A stretch of 64,000 bases of DNA from CAMPKL01 sp963817465. GTDB lineage: Bacteria > Acidobacteriota > Terriglobia > Bryobacterales > UBA6623. The translations under genes were made by a program, and so were the position numbers. The stretch lies in NCBI GenBank assembly GCA_963817465.1, contig CAWFOP010000016.1:62001-126000 (forward strand). Reading direction: 5' to 3'. Below, piece by piece: positions 34,425 to 42,148 of the stretch. Below the pieces are notes generated by a model. The model was given only the letters and a program-made list of their open reading frames with translations. It was not told the origin of the DNA and searched no databases. Each line of letters begins with the position of its first letter. The first letter of the stretch is position 1.

Positions 34425-35219
34425 CTACGCCGCCGGCTCCTCCAGAAACACTCCGGCTTCCTCGTAGCCGTCGGCGTGCAGCGCGGTCTGGAGCTTTTGC
34501 AGCGCCGCCTTATGGATCTGCGAGACGCGGCTCTCGTTGACGCCCAGCTCTTGGCCGATCTGCTTCATCGTGCGCTCTTCGCTGTAGTACATGCGGATGA
34601 CGGTCTGGTAGCGGGGCGGCAGCGTGCCCACAACGCGGTTCAAAGCCGACCGCATCTCGCGGTGGGCGAACAACTCGTCCGGGCGCTTGTCGGTCGCCTC
34701 GGCGGTCTCCGCCGTGCCGACGTGTTCGATTTTCTCGACGCGGTGCGGTTGGCCCGAGGTCAGCCCAGCGGCCTGCAAATCACGCTTCTGCTTGATCAGC
34801 ATGTCCTCGGTGAGGCCGAGCTCGCGGGCGACCTCGCCCTCCGTCGGCGAGCGCCCGAGTTGTTGAGCCGACGCTTGCATCGCCGCGTCGATCGCCTTGT
34901 AGCGCTTGCGCTGATCGCGCGACGCCCAGTCGAGCTGCCTCAAGCTATCGAGAATGGCGCCGCGAATGCGGTGCTTCGCGTACAGATGGAAGGCGACGTT
35001 TTTGTCTTCGCGATACTTGTCCACCGCGTCGAATAGTCCCAGCACGCCGGCGTGGGCTAGATCGTCGAGCTCGACCTGAACAGGCAAGCTGTCTTTGACG
35101 CGGTTGGCGATGGCGCGGACCAGCGGCAGGTGCTTGAGAATCTTCTCCTCCCTGAGCTCCGCTTGCGTAGCCCTTTCGCTCTTAACTGGTTTCTTGCGCT
35201 TTGCGGCGGCGGCGGTCAT
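34425..35219 (-). CDS. FliA/WhiG-type RNA polymerase sigma factor (sigma-28 family)
   Basis: A 264-residue group-III sigma factor. Region 2 (LVRAIANRVKDSLPVQVELDDLAHAGVLGLFDAV), region 3 (SLRQLDWASRDQRKRYKAI) and region 4 (QIGQELGVNESRVSQIHKAA) are well conserved. FliA-type factors direct late flagellar or motility genes; no flagellar gene is in this window, so the regulon is unknown. A strong AGGAGG site precedes the ATG at 35219. Convergent with ligA across the heptamer repeat. Confidence 0.92.
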   Translation of the reverse strand: MTAAAAKRKKPVKSERATQAELREEKILKHLPLVRAIANRVKDSLPVQVELDDLAHAGVLGLFDAVDKYREDKNVAFHLYAKHRIRGAILDSLRQLDWASRDQRKRYKAIDAAMQASAQQLGRSPTEGEVARELGLTEDMLIKQKRDLQAAGLTSGQPHRVEKIEHVGTAETAEATDKRPDELFAHREMRSALNRVVGTLPPRYQTVIRMYYSEERTMKQIGQELGVNESRVSQIHKAALQKLQTALHADGYEEAGVFLEEPAA

Positions 35220-35801
35220 GCGGCGAATCCTCCTGTTCCCTCTTCGTCCAGCCGGCTGGCGCCCGGATTCGTGCCCGGACCCTATTCGTCCTGCGATCTA
35301 TTGCCTCTATTGCTATTGCGGGGACCGGCTATGCCGCCCTCTTACGCAAGAACCCGGCCAAACGCTCGGATGGCGGTAAGTCGTTGAAATATCGGGAAGT
35401 AGACCCACGACGCCGGTGGCCCTCCGTCAGGGGTTTGACGGCTTCCGTCGGCATGTCGATCAGCCTCCAAGTGATAGAGAAATAAGACTTTAGGACTTGC
35501 ATGCATACCTTAGACTGAGGCCTGGATCCAGGAATTGAAACGACATTTGCGATTCAAACTGGAAAACGCCTTCGTCCCGCTGGTCTAACCGGCCTCGATT
35601 CAGAGGGTTCGCGGAAATCGTCGGCCGAATCTGGTGTTTCGATTCGGAACCGGCCCTCAGCCGCCGCGGCAGGCAATCGCGCCGAAGCGGTTGATTCCAA
35701 GCCGCTTGGGATCGCGCAAAGAACGGCGGGCCAGTTGCGGAGCCAGCGTCAGCGATTTGACGCGACCGGCCGCAAGGCCAACGCGAGACTCGATTTTTCT
35801 C
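35220..35801. other. 582-base gap with no supported gene
   Basis: It separates the sigma factor gene (minus) from the sigma-54 activator (plus). Short open frames here lack ribosome-binding sites and family character. It holds one clear inverted repeat, CCGTCA-GGGGTT-TGACGG (35424-35441), and TTGAA...TTCAA arms near 35537. No sigma-54 promoter or known riboswitch is recognised. Confidence 0.5.
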
Positions 35802-37199
35802 ATGCACGACGACACTCGACCGCTGCGACGCTCCCCAACGACCAAGACGATCTGCCTGTGCGGCGATGACGCCACACGGCTGCAGGACTTCACGTCCATT
35901 TTGCGCGAGGCTGGGTATCGGACCTGCTCGCTGGCGCATGCGGTCGAGCTGGACGTGCGGCCGGATTTGGTCCTGGTCGATTTGCCTCGCGGCGAGGAGG
36001 ACGCCGCCGCGGCTGCGTGGGCGCGGGCGCTGACCACGCTGATCGACGGCGGACCGCCCTTCGTGGGCCTGGGGAGCCGTTCGGAAGCGCGGCGCCTGGA
36101 AGGCGCGCCCGGCGTGCGGTGGGCCCAACTGCTGCCGCGAGCGGCGGCGAGCGACGCCTTGCTCGCCGCCCTGCGCGGGGCGCTGTCGGCCGCGCCGGGA
36201 CAGGCGCCGTTTGGGGCCGATTTCGTCATCGGCCGCAGTCGCGCGATGGCGCGGTTGTGCGAAGAAATACTCCTGGTGGCCGATCGTTCCGCCACGGTTC
36301 TGCTGACCGGCGCGACGGGCGTGGGCAAGGAACGCGTGGCGCGGGCGATTCACCAGTCCGGGCCGCGCTCGACGCGTCCTTTCGTGGCCGTCAATTGCGC
36401 GGGCATCCCGGCCGGTCTGCTCGAGGACGAGTTCTTCGGCCACGTCAAGGGCTCGTTCACCGGCGCGCACGCCGGCCGGTCCGGCCGATTCCTGCAGGCC
36501 GACGGCGGCACATTATTCCTGGACGAGGTCGGCGAGCTGCCGCTCGAGTTGCAGCCCAAGCTGTTGCGCGTTTTGCAGGAGCGCGAGGTGACGCCGGTGG
36601 GCGCCGCGCAGCCCATTCAAGTCGACGTGCGCATCATCGCCGCGACGAACGTCGCCTTGAGCGAGCGCGTCGCCTTCGGCTCATTCCGCCAGGACTTGTT
36701 TTATCGGCTCAATGTCTTCCCGATCGCGGCTCCGCCGCTGGCGGAACGGCTGGAGGACATTCCGGATCTCGCCGAACACTTTTGCCGCGCCTGCTGCCGG
36801 CGCGAAGGGATCACGCCCAAAACGCTGACGACCGAGGCCGCGGCGGCCCTGGTCGTGCGGCCGTGGCCGGGAAATGTGCGGGAGCTCCAAAATGCGGTGG
36901 AATCGGCGGTCATCCGCGCGAAAGGGCGCCGGGAACTTCTCGCGCGGGATTTCGACCTCGAATCGCCCTTCGACCCGCCCGCCAGCGGCGCCGGCCGCGA
37001 CCGCAGCGCGCACGCCCCCCGGCTTGCCGAGCCCGGCGCCTTCAACCGCCTGGTCGCCTCATTCGAACGCAGCTTGATCCTCAACGCGCTGGCCCGCGCC
37101 AAGGGAAACAAGGCCGAAGCCGCGCGCGCGTTGGGTCTGCGTCGGACAACTTTGGTCGAGAAGCTCAAGCGCCTGGAGGGCAAACCCGACGCACGCTGA
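35802..37199 (+). CDS. NtrC-family sigma-54-dependent activator with a degenerate receiver-like domain
   Basis: A 465-residue protein. The N-terminal 125 residues resemble a receiver domain (CLCGDDATRLQDFTSILRE, LVLVDLP with Asp60) but lack a clear Lys and the acid pair. The AAA+ domain has Walker A GATGVGKE, the loop GSFTGA and Walker B FLDEVG; a Fis-type helix-turn-helix (NKAEAARALGLRRTTLVEKL) is C-terminal. The ATG at 35802 lacks a ribosome-binding site; an upstream start would add 56 unlikely residues. It precedes the MoxR/VWA pair by 35 bases and may control it. Confidence 0.88.
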   Translation: MHDDTRPLRRSPTTKTICLCGDDATRLQDFTSILREAGYRTCSLAHAVELDVRPDLVLVDLPRGEEDAAAAAWARALTTLIDGGPPFVGLGSRSEARRLEGAPGVRWAQLLPRAAASDALLAALRGALSAAPGQAPFGADFVIGRSRAMARLCEEILLVADRSATVLLTGATGVGKERVARAIHQSGPRSTRPFVAVNCAGIPAGLLEDEFFGHVKGSFTGAHAGRSGRFLQADGGTLFLDEVGELPLELQPKLLRVLQEREVTPVGAAQPIQVDVRIIAATNVALSERVAFGSFRQDLFYRLNVFPIAAPPLAERLEDIPDLAEHFCRACCRREGITPKTLTTEAAAALVVRPWPGNVRELQNAVESAVIRAKGRRELLARDFDLESPFDPPASGAGRDRSAHAPRLAEPGAFNRLVASFERSLILNALARAKGNKAEAARALGLRRTTLVEKLKRLEGKPDAR

Positions 37200-37222
37200 T
37201 TCGAAGCCCGCCGGGCGGTCGC

Positions 37223-37228
37223 TACAAT
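37223..37228 (+). promoter_or_regulatory. -10-like hexamer TACAAT, six bases before a GTG start
   Basis: TACAAT ends 6 bases before the GTG at 37235, the same spacing as at 8783-8788. A leaderless transcript would start at the GTG. Confidence 0.5.
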
Positions 37229-37234
37229 GATGCC

Positions 37235-38728
37235 GTGCACTCCAAAACCGCCCTGCCCTCCACGCTCGGCGAGCTTCGCTCAACCACTGACTACTCCGAA
37301 AAACGGATCGCGGACCGCTCGGTCAAGCAAGAGATCCGCGAAAACCTGATCTGCAAGCTGCGCACCGGCGAGCGGCTGTTTCCCGGCATCGTCGGCTACG
37401 AAGACACGGTCACGCCGCAGATCGTCAATGCGCTGCTTTCGCGACATGACTTCATCCTGCTGGGACTGCGAGGCCAGGCCAAGAGCCGCATCCTACGCCA
37501 GCTCACGTCGCTGCTCGACCCGCTGCTGCCCTACATCGCGGGCAGCGAGATTCACGACAATCCCTACCGCCCGCTGTCGAAGTTCGGCCGTGAGATCGTC
37601 GAGCAAAACGGCGACCATACGCCTATCGCTTGGCTGACGGCCGACGAGCGCTATGTCGAAAAGCTCGCGACGCCCGACGTGACCATCGCCGACATGATCG
37701 GCGACGTCGATCCGATCAAGGCGGCCAAGGGCGCGCACGATTTGGGCGACGAGCTGACGATTCACTTCGGGTTGCTGCCGCGCGCCAACCGCGGGATATT
37801 CGCCATTAACGAACTGCCCGACTTGATGGGCAAGATCCAGGTCGGCTTGTTCAACATCCTGCAGGAAGGCGACATCCAGATCAAGGGCTTCCCGATTCGC
37901 TTGCCGCTCGACCTGCTGCTGGTCTTCTCGGCGAACCCGGAAGATTACACGGCGCGCGGCAAGATCATCACGCCGCTCAAGGACCGCATCGGCAGCGAGA
38001 TCCGCACGCACTACCCGCTCGACGTCGAGCACGGCGTCGCCATCACGGACCAGGAATCCTGGACGAACCGCGAGTCACTGCCGGTGCATATCCCGCGCTA
38101 CATTCGCGAGGTTGTCGAGCAGATCGCTTTCCTGGCGCGCGATGACGCCAAGATCGACAAGCGCTCGGGCGTCTCGCAACGCTTGCCGATCTCGTGCATG
38201 GAGAACGTCGTCTCGAACGCGGAGCGGCGCGCGATGGCCTGCAGTGAGCAGCTCGTCGTGCCGCGCATCGCCGACATCTATGCTGCGCTGCCGTCGATCA
38301 CGGGCAAGTTCGAGCTCGAGTATGAGGGCGAGCTGCGCGGCGCAGATCGCGTGGCGCACGACCTGATCCGCAGCGCCGTCGCGCGAGTGTTTGACGCCGA
38401 CTCGTACAAAGCCGAAGGGCGCCAAATCACGCAATGGTTCGAGATGGGGGGCACGCTGAAGATCGCTGAGAACGAGCCCTCCGCATCCCTGGTCAAACAG
38501 CTCGAGGGCATCCAGGGCGTCCTCGAGGTCGCAGGGCGGGTGCTCGGCGACGCGGGCGACGAGCCGGAGTTTCTCGCCTCGGCGGGAGAGTTCGTGCTGG
38601 ACGGTCTGTACGCCCACCGCCGCCTGACGCGCAGCGAGGAAGTCGGCTACGCGGCCGAGCCGCGCAAGCACAAGAAGTCGCGGCAGCAAGAGTTCGCGCC
38701 CACCGACTTCGGCGAGACCTACAACTAG
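37235..38728 (+). CDS. MoxR/magnesium-chelatase-like AAA+ ATPase
   Basis: A 497-residue ATPase related to the ChlI subunit and to MoxR. The Walker A motif GLRGQAKSR is at about 77-85, followed by a Walker-B-like GIFAINELPDL and the sensor segment LLLVFSANPEDYTARG. MoxR ATPases act as chaperones with VWA-domain partners, often to insert metals or mature complexes; the VWA gene follows after 18 bases. The GTG at 37235 is supported by the TACAAT six bases upstream and the family's N-terminus. No tetrapyrrole genes are nearby, so a chlorophyll role is unlikely. Confidence 0.88.
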   Translation: MHSKTALPSTLGELRSTTDYSEKRIADRSVKQEIRENLICKLRTGERLFPGIVGYEDTVTPQIVNALLSRHDFILLGLRGQAKSRILRQLTSLLDPLLPYIAGSEIHDNPYRPLSKFGREIVEQNGDHTPIAWLTADERYVEKLATPDVTIADMIGDVDPIKAAKGAHDLGDELTIHFGLLPRANRGIFAINELPDLMGKIQVGLFNILQEGDIQIKGFPIRLPLDLLLVFSANPEDYTARGKIITPLKDRIGSEIRTHYPLDVEHGVAITDQESWTNRESLPVHIPRYIREVVEQIAFLARDDAKIDKRSGVSQRLPISCMENVVSNAERRAMACSEQLVVPRIADIYAALPSITGKFELEYEGELRGADRVAHDLIRSAVARVFDADSYKAEGRQITQWFEMGGTLKIAENEPSASLVKQLEGIQGVLEVAGRVLGDAGDEPEFLASAGEFVLDGLYAHRRLTRSEEVGYAAEPRKHKKSRQQEFAPTDFGETYN

Positions 38729-38746
38729 AGCGCGGACGTCTCACCC

Positions 38747-40009
38747 ATGAGATTCGTCAAATTCACGAAGTTTGTCGGCGACGATTTCGGCATCAGCTCC
38801 GAAGACCTGATGCGGGCGCTGTCGGAATACTTCCTGCGCAGCGGCTTCGAGCGGCAGTACATGAATTTTTCCGAGATGCGGCCGAACTCGCTGAACGAGC
38901 TGCAGCAAGCCATCCGCGAAGCGCTCGAAAGCGGCGAACTGTTCAGCGAAGACCAGCTCGAGCAAATGTTCGAGAAGTTGAGCGAGATGTCGCCCGAGCA
39001 GTACCAGCAGTTGGTCGACCAGCTCACGCAACAGCTTGCCGACGACGGCTACGTCTCGATCGGACAGCCGGGCGAGTCAGGCGAGCGGCGCGTCGAGATG
39101 AACAACCAGGGCGGCCAGGGAAACCAGGGCGACAAGGGCGAAGTGCGTTTCGAGCTCAACGACAAGAGCCTCGACTTTCTGGGCTACAAGACGCTCAAGG
39201 ACCTGATGGGATCGCTCGGCCGCTCGAGCCTCGGCAGCCACGACACGCGCGAGATGGCGACCGGCGTCGAGACCTCAGGCTCGTCCAAACAATATGAGTT
39301 CGGCGACACGTTCAATCTCGACGTGCCCGAGACGCTCAAGAACGCCATCGCCCGCGAGGGCTTGAACCGGGGCCGGCTCAATCTCGAATATTCGGATCTG
39401 ATGATCCGGCAATCGGAATATCATTCCTCCTGCGCCACCGTCGTCATGCTCGATTGCAGCCACAGCATGATCCTGTACGGCGAAGACCGCTTCACGCCGG
39501 CCAAGCAGGTCGCCCTGGCGCTGTCGCACTTGATTCGCACGCAGTACCCCGGCGATTCGCTGCACCTGGTGCTGTTTCACGACTCGGCCGAGGAGATGCC
39601 GCTGTCGAAGCTGGCGCGCGTGCAGGTCGGTCCGTACCACACCAACACGCGAGAGGGGCTGATCGTGGCCCAGCGCATCCTGAAGCGGCAGAACAAGGAG
39701 ATGCGCCAGATCATCATGATCACCGACGGCAAACCCTCGGCGCTGACGCTCGAAGACGGCCGCATCTACAAGAACCCCTTCGGCCTCGACCCGCTGGTGA
39801 TCTCAAAAACGCTCGAAGAGGTGCACAAGTGCCGCCGCCAGGGCGTGATGATCAACACCTTCATGCTCGCCCGCGACTACGCGCTGGTGCAGTTCATCCA
39901 GAAGGTCGCCCAGATCTGCCGCGGCAAGGCCTACTTCACGAGCCCGTACAACCTGGGTCAACACCTGCTGCTCGACTACATGAACAACAAGAGCCGCATG
40001 GTGCACTAG
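38747..40009 (+). CDS. VWA-domain protein, partner of the MoxR-like ATPase
   Basis: A 420-residue protein. The N-terminal half is helical, with a Gln/Asn/Gly-rich stretch (NNQGGQGNQGDKG) near residue 120. The C-terminal VWA domain has a complete MIDAS: VMLDCSHSM (DxSxS), TNTREG (Thr) and IITDGKPS-like ITDGKP (Asp). Such pairs form metal-dependent chaperone systems. It directly follows the ATPase. Convergent with the second lipid kinase across a palindromic repeat. Confidence 0.87.
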   Translation: MRFVKFTKFVGDDFGISSEDLMRALSEYFLRSGFERQYMNFSEMRPNSLNELQQAIREALESGELFSEDQLEQMFEKLSEMSPEQYQQLVDQLTQQLADDGYVSIGQPGESGERRVEMNNQGGQGNQGDKGEVRFELNDKSLDFLGYKTLKDLMGSLGRSSLGSHDTREMATGVETSGSSKQYEFGDTFNLDVPETLKNAIAREGLNRGRLNLEYSDLMIRQSEYHSSCATVVMLDCSHSMILYGEDRFTPAKQVALALSHLIRTQYPGDSLHLVLFHDSAEEMPLSKLARVQVGPYHTNTREGLIVAQRILKRQNKEMRQIIMITDGKPSALTLEDGRIYKNPFGLDPLVISKTLEEVHKCRRQGVMINTFMLARDYALVQFIQKVAQICRGKAYFTSPYNLGQHLLLDYMNNKSRMVH

Positions 40010-40075
40010 GCGGCGACCGCGCGCTAGAGAGCCTGTGTGACAACGCCGGCGCGACCTCGTCCGGAGGACGAAGCA

Positions 40076-40116
40076 ATGGATAGCCCCGGGTGGAGCGTAG
40101 CGGCGCCCGGGGTCCT
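40076..40116. repeat. REP-like palindromic element with CCCCGGG/CCCGGGG stem
   Basis: CCCCGGG (40084-40090) and CCCGGGG (40106-40112) form a perfect 7-base stem with a 15-base loop. An ATG at 40076 opens a 20-codon frame (MDSPGWS...). Elements with this sequence (GCCCCGGGTGGAGCG) are widespread as dispersed repeats in Planctomycetota and metagenomic genomes. It lies between convergent genes, where it may also act as a terminator-like structure. Confidence 0.6.
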
Positions 40117-40205
40117 AAAGCGCGATCCAAGATAATCTTTCCAATACTTTCCGTCCAGTCTATGGGCGAAGCGGGAAATCTCCAGAGACTTTTCACACAC
40201 CTTCG

Positions 40206-41135
40206 CTAGGCGACGGCCAGCCTGAGCGCTCCGGGCAGAATCTCCGCTTCGAGCGGCAGTTTGCCGAGCGCCTCGCCGTCCACCTCGATGCGGACCTCTT
40301 CGTCGGACTCCGCGCGCAGCCGCTTCGCTTGGTCTCGCGTCGTCTTGGCATGCTCGTAGACCGCACCCGAATAGAGCATGTTCAGGTCGCGAATCAGCGT
40401 CAGCAGAGGCATGTACTCGATTGTCGTCACGTCAATCAGGCCGTCGTCCATCTCGGCGAGAGGACAAGGCAGCATGCCGCCGCCGTGGTATTTGCCGTTG
40501 CCGAGCGCGACGTTCGTTACCCTGACCTCGCGCGGTGCTGCGTCGTCGTCGAAATAGAGGCGGACGCGCTTGCCGCCGTAGCGCAAGGCCGTCGCAACGG
40601 TCGCCCACAGGAACGCGCCCTTGCCGCTGACGTTTGTTAGGAAGCAGGTCTTGGCGTAAATCGAAACATCGCCGCCCATGCCGAAGCTCGTCAGGTTGAC
40701 GCAAATGCGCTCGACAGCGCCGCCATCCGCGCCGGTCAGACGCATGCGGATGACGTCGAGACTTCGCGTGCGACCCGAGGCGAGCGCCTGGGCGACCTCC
40801 TCAGGCTCGGTCGGGAGCTTTAAGGTGCGCTGCAAATCCCCTCCCGTGCCGATCGGGACGAAACCGAACCGCGCGTGCCGGTTCAGCGGCGAGCCGCCGT
40901 CGAACAAGCCGTTGACGACCTCGTTCGCCGTGCCGTCGCCGCCGACGCCGATGACGAGCTCCGCGCCTTGCTCGAGGGCTTCACGCGCCAAGTCGGTCGC
41001 GTGGCCCGGATGCTCGGTGTAGCGGGTCTCGACGGCGCCGAGCGCCTGACGGAGAGGCCCTTCGAAGCGAGGCCAACGCCGCGCCGGCTTGCCCCCGGCG
41101 GCTTTCGGATTCAGAATGGCGACGGCTCGGCCCAT
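40206..41135 (-). CDS. Diacylglycerol-kinase-family lipid kinase (second copy)
   Basis: A 309-residue kinase with AILNPKAAGGKP at the N-terminus and GVGGDGTANEVVNGL (GGDGT) for the catalytic loop, then GFVPIGTGGDLQRTL. It is only distantly similar to the copy at 31379-32347. It is the last gene of a long minus-strand run with genes of phospholipid synthesis (PlsY) and sugar or hydroxyacid metabolism, 6 bases after the epimerase gene. A role in phosphatidic acid recycling or lipid phosphate synthesis is inferred from family and context. Confidence 0.87.
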   Translation of the reverse strand: MGRAVAILNPKAAGGKPARRWPRFEGPLRQALGAVETRYTEHPGHATDLAREALEQGAELVIGVGGDGTANEVVNGLFDGGSPLNRHARFGFVPIGTGGDLQRTLKLPTEPEEVAQALASGRTRSLDVIRMRLTGADGGAVERICVNLTSFGMGGDVSIYAKTCFLTNVSGKGAFLWATVATALRYGGKRVRLYFDDDAAPREVRVTNVALGNGKYHGGGMLPCPLAEMDDGLIDVTTIEYMPLLTLIRDLNMLYSGAVYEHAKTTRDQAKRLRAESDEEVRIEVDGEALGKLPLEAEILPGALRLAVA

Positions 41136-41141
41136 CCGACG

Positions 41142-42119
41142 TCAGCGACGCAGGTACTCCACGGTTTCCCGCAGGGTTTGGTCCGGGTCGCGGGTGGTGA
41201 ATCCAAGCTCCTCGCGGGCCTTCTTCGTATTGCAGTACCAATAGAGCGAAGACATCTCGATGGACGCGTCGTCCATCTCCCACTTCTTGCCGACCAGCGG
41301 CATGACGCGGCGCAAGAAGCGCGCGCCCATCAACTGCACCGGCGCCGGAAGCATAAATTTCGGAGCCGAAACCCCCGAAACCTTGGCCGTGCGCTGGATC
41401 CATTCGTGGAAGGTCATGTTCGGTCCGCCCAGCAGGTAGCGCTCGCCGACGCGCCCCTTGCGCATTGCCAAGACCATGCCCTGCGCCGCGTCCCGCACGT
41501 CGACCAGATTCAACCCGCCCACCGGCAACACCAAAATCTCGCCTTTGAGGAACAACTCCACGTCGCGCGTCGACGAGCGCCGGTCGTCTCCCGGCCCCAG
41601 CAAAAGGCTGGGATTCACGTGCACGATCGGCAGCGCATTGTGTTCGACGTACCAGAGGGCGAGCTTCTCGGCATAGATCTTGCTGACGTAGTAGGGCCAG
41701 TCCCAAACGACGTCCTGCGCGTACGGCGCCGTCTCGTCGCGCTCGACCGGCTCCGGCCCGACGGCCATGACGCCCGAGGTCGACACGAAGACCGCCTTCT
41801 TGACCGCGCGTCGCATCATCGCTTCGCAGACATTACGCGTGCCCTCGACGTGCACGCGGTAGGGCCTCCAGGGGTCGGTCGGCTGGCGCTCGACGAATCC
41901 GGCGGCGTGGTAGATCTCATCGACGCCGGCGCACGCGGCCGCGACGTCATCGCGCTTGCAAATGTCGCCGCGCACGACTTCGATCTGCTTGCTCTCGGAC
42001 TTCGGTCCTTGCCCCCGCGCCATGATGCGCAGCCGCGTCTCGGGCTCCGCTTGCCGCAGCGCTTCCACGAGATGCTTGCCCAGGAATCCGGTGGCCCCGG
42101 TGATCAGAACAGTTTTCAT
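41142..42119 (-). CDS. NAD-dependent epimerase/dehydratase (extended SDR)
   Basis: A 325-residue extended short-chain dehydrogenase. The NAD motif TGATGFLGKHL (residues 7-17), the catalytic YYVSK (Tyr-x3-Lys) after VSTSGVMAVG, and NPSLLLGPGD are typical of sugar-nucleotide epimerases and dihydroflavonol reductase-like enzymes. The ATG at 42119 is chosen because earlier residues are unrelated to the family. It follows the LarA-like gene by 29 bases. The substrate is unknown. Confidence 0.87.
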   Translation of the reverse strand: MKTVLITGATGFLGKHLVEALRQAEPETRLRIMARGQGPKSESKQIEVVRGDICKRDDVAAACAGVDEIYHAAGFVERQPTDPWRPYRVHVEGTRNVCEAMMRRAVKKAVFVSTSGVMAVGPEPVERDETAPYAQDVVWDWPYYVSKIYAEKLALWYVEHNALPIVHVNPSLLLGPGDDRRSSTRDVELFLKGEILVLPVGGLNLVDVRDAAQGMVLAMRKGRVGERYLLGGPNMTFHEWIQRTAKVSGVSAPKFMLPAPVQLMGARFLRRVMPLVGKKWEMDDASIEMSSLYWYCNTKKAREELGFTTRDPDQTLRETVEYLRR

Positions 42120-42148
42120 CCAGCCCTGCCAGCCGACAGGCGCAACGC

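Noticed and set aside
35366..35385. TGGCGGTAAGTCGTTGA as a possible sigma-54 promoter before the second activator
   Set aside because: The spacing between GG and the second element is two bases too long.
35201..35485. Short plus-strand frame in the 582-base gap
   Set aside because: No ribosome-binding site, no recognisable domain and Arg-rich; overlaps the start region of the sigma factor gene.
36017..37234. Extension of the MoxR-like gene upstream to 36017
   Set aside because: The extra 406 codons are a shadow of the sigma-54 activator; the GTG at 37235 fits the family length.
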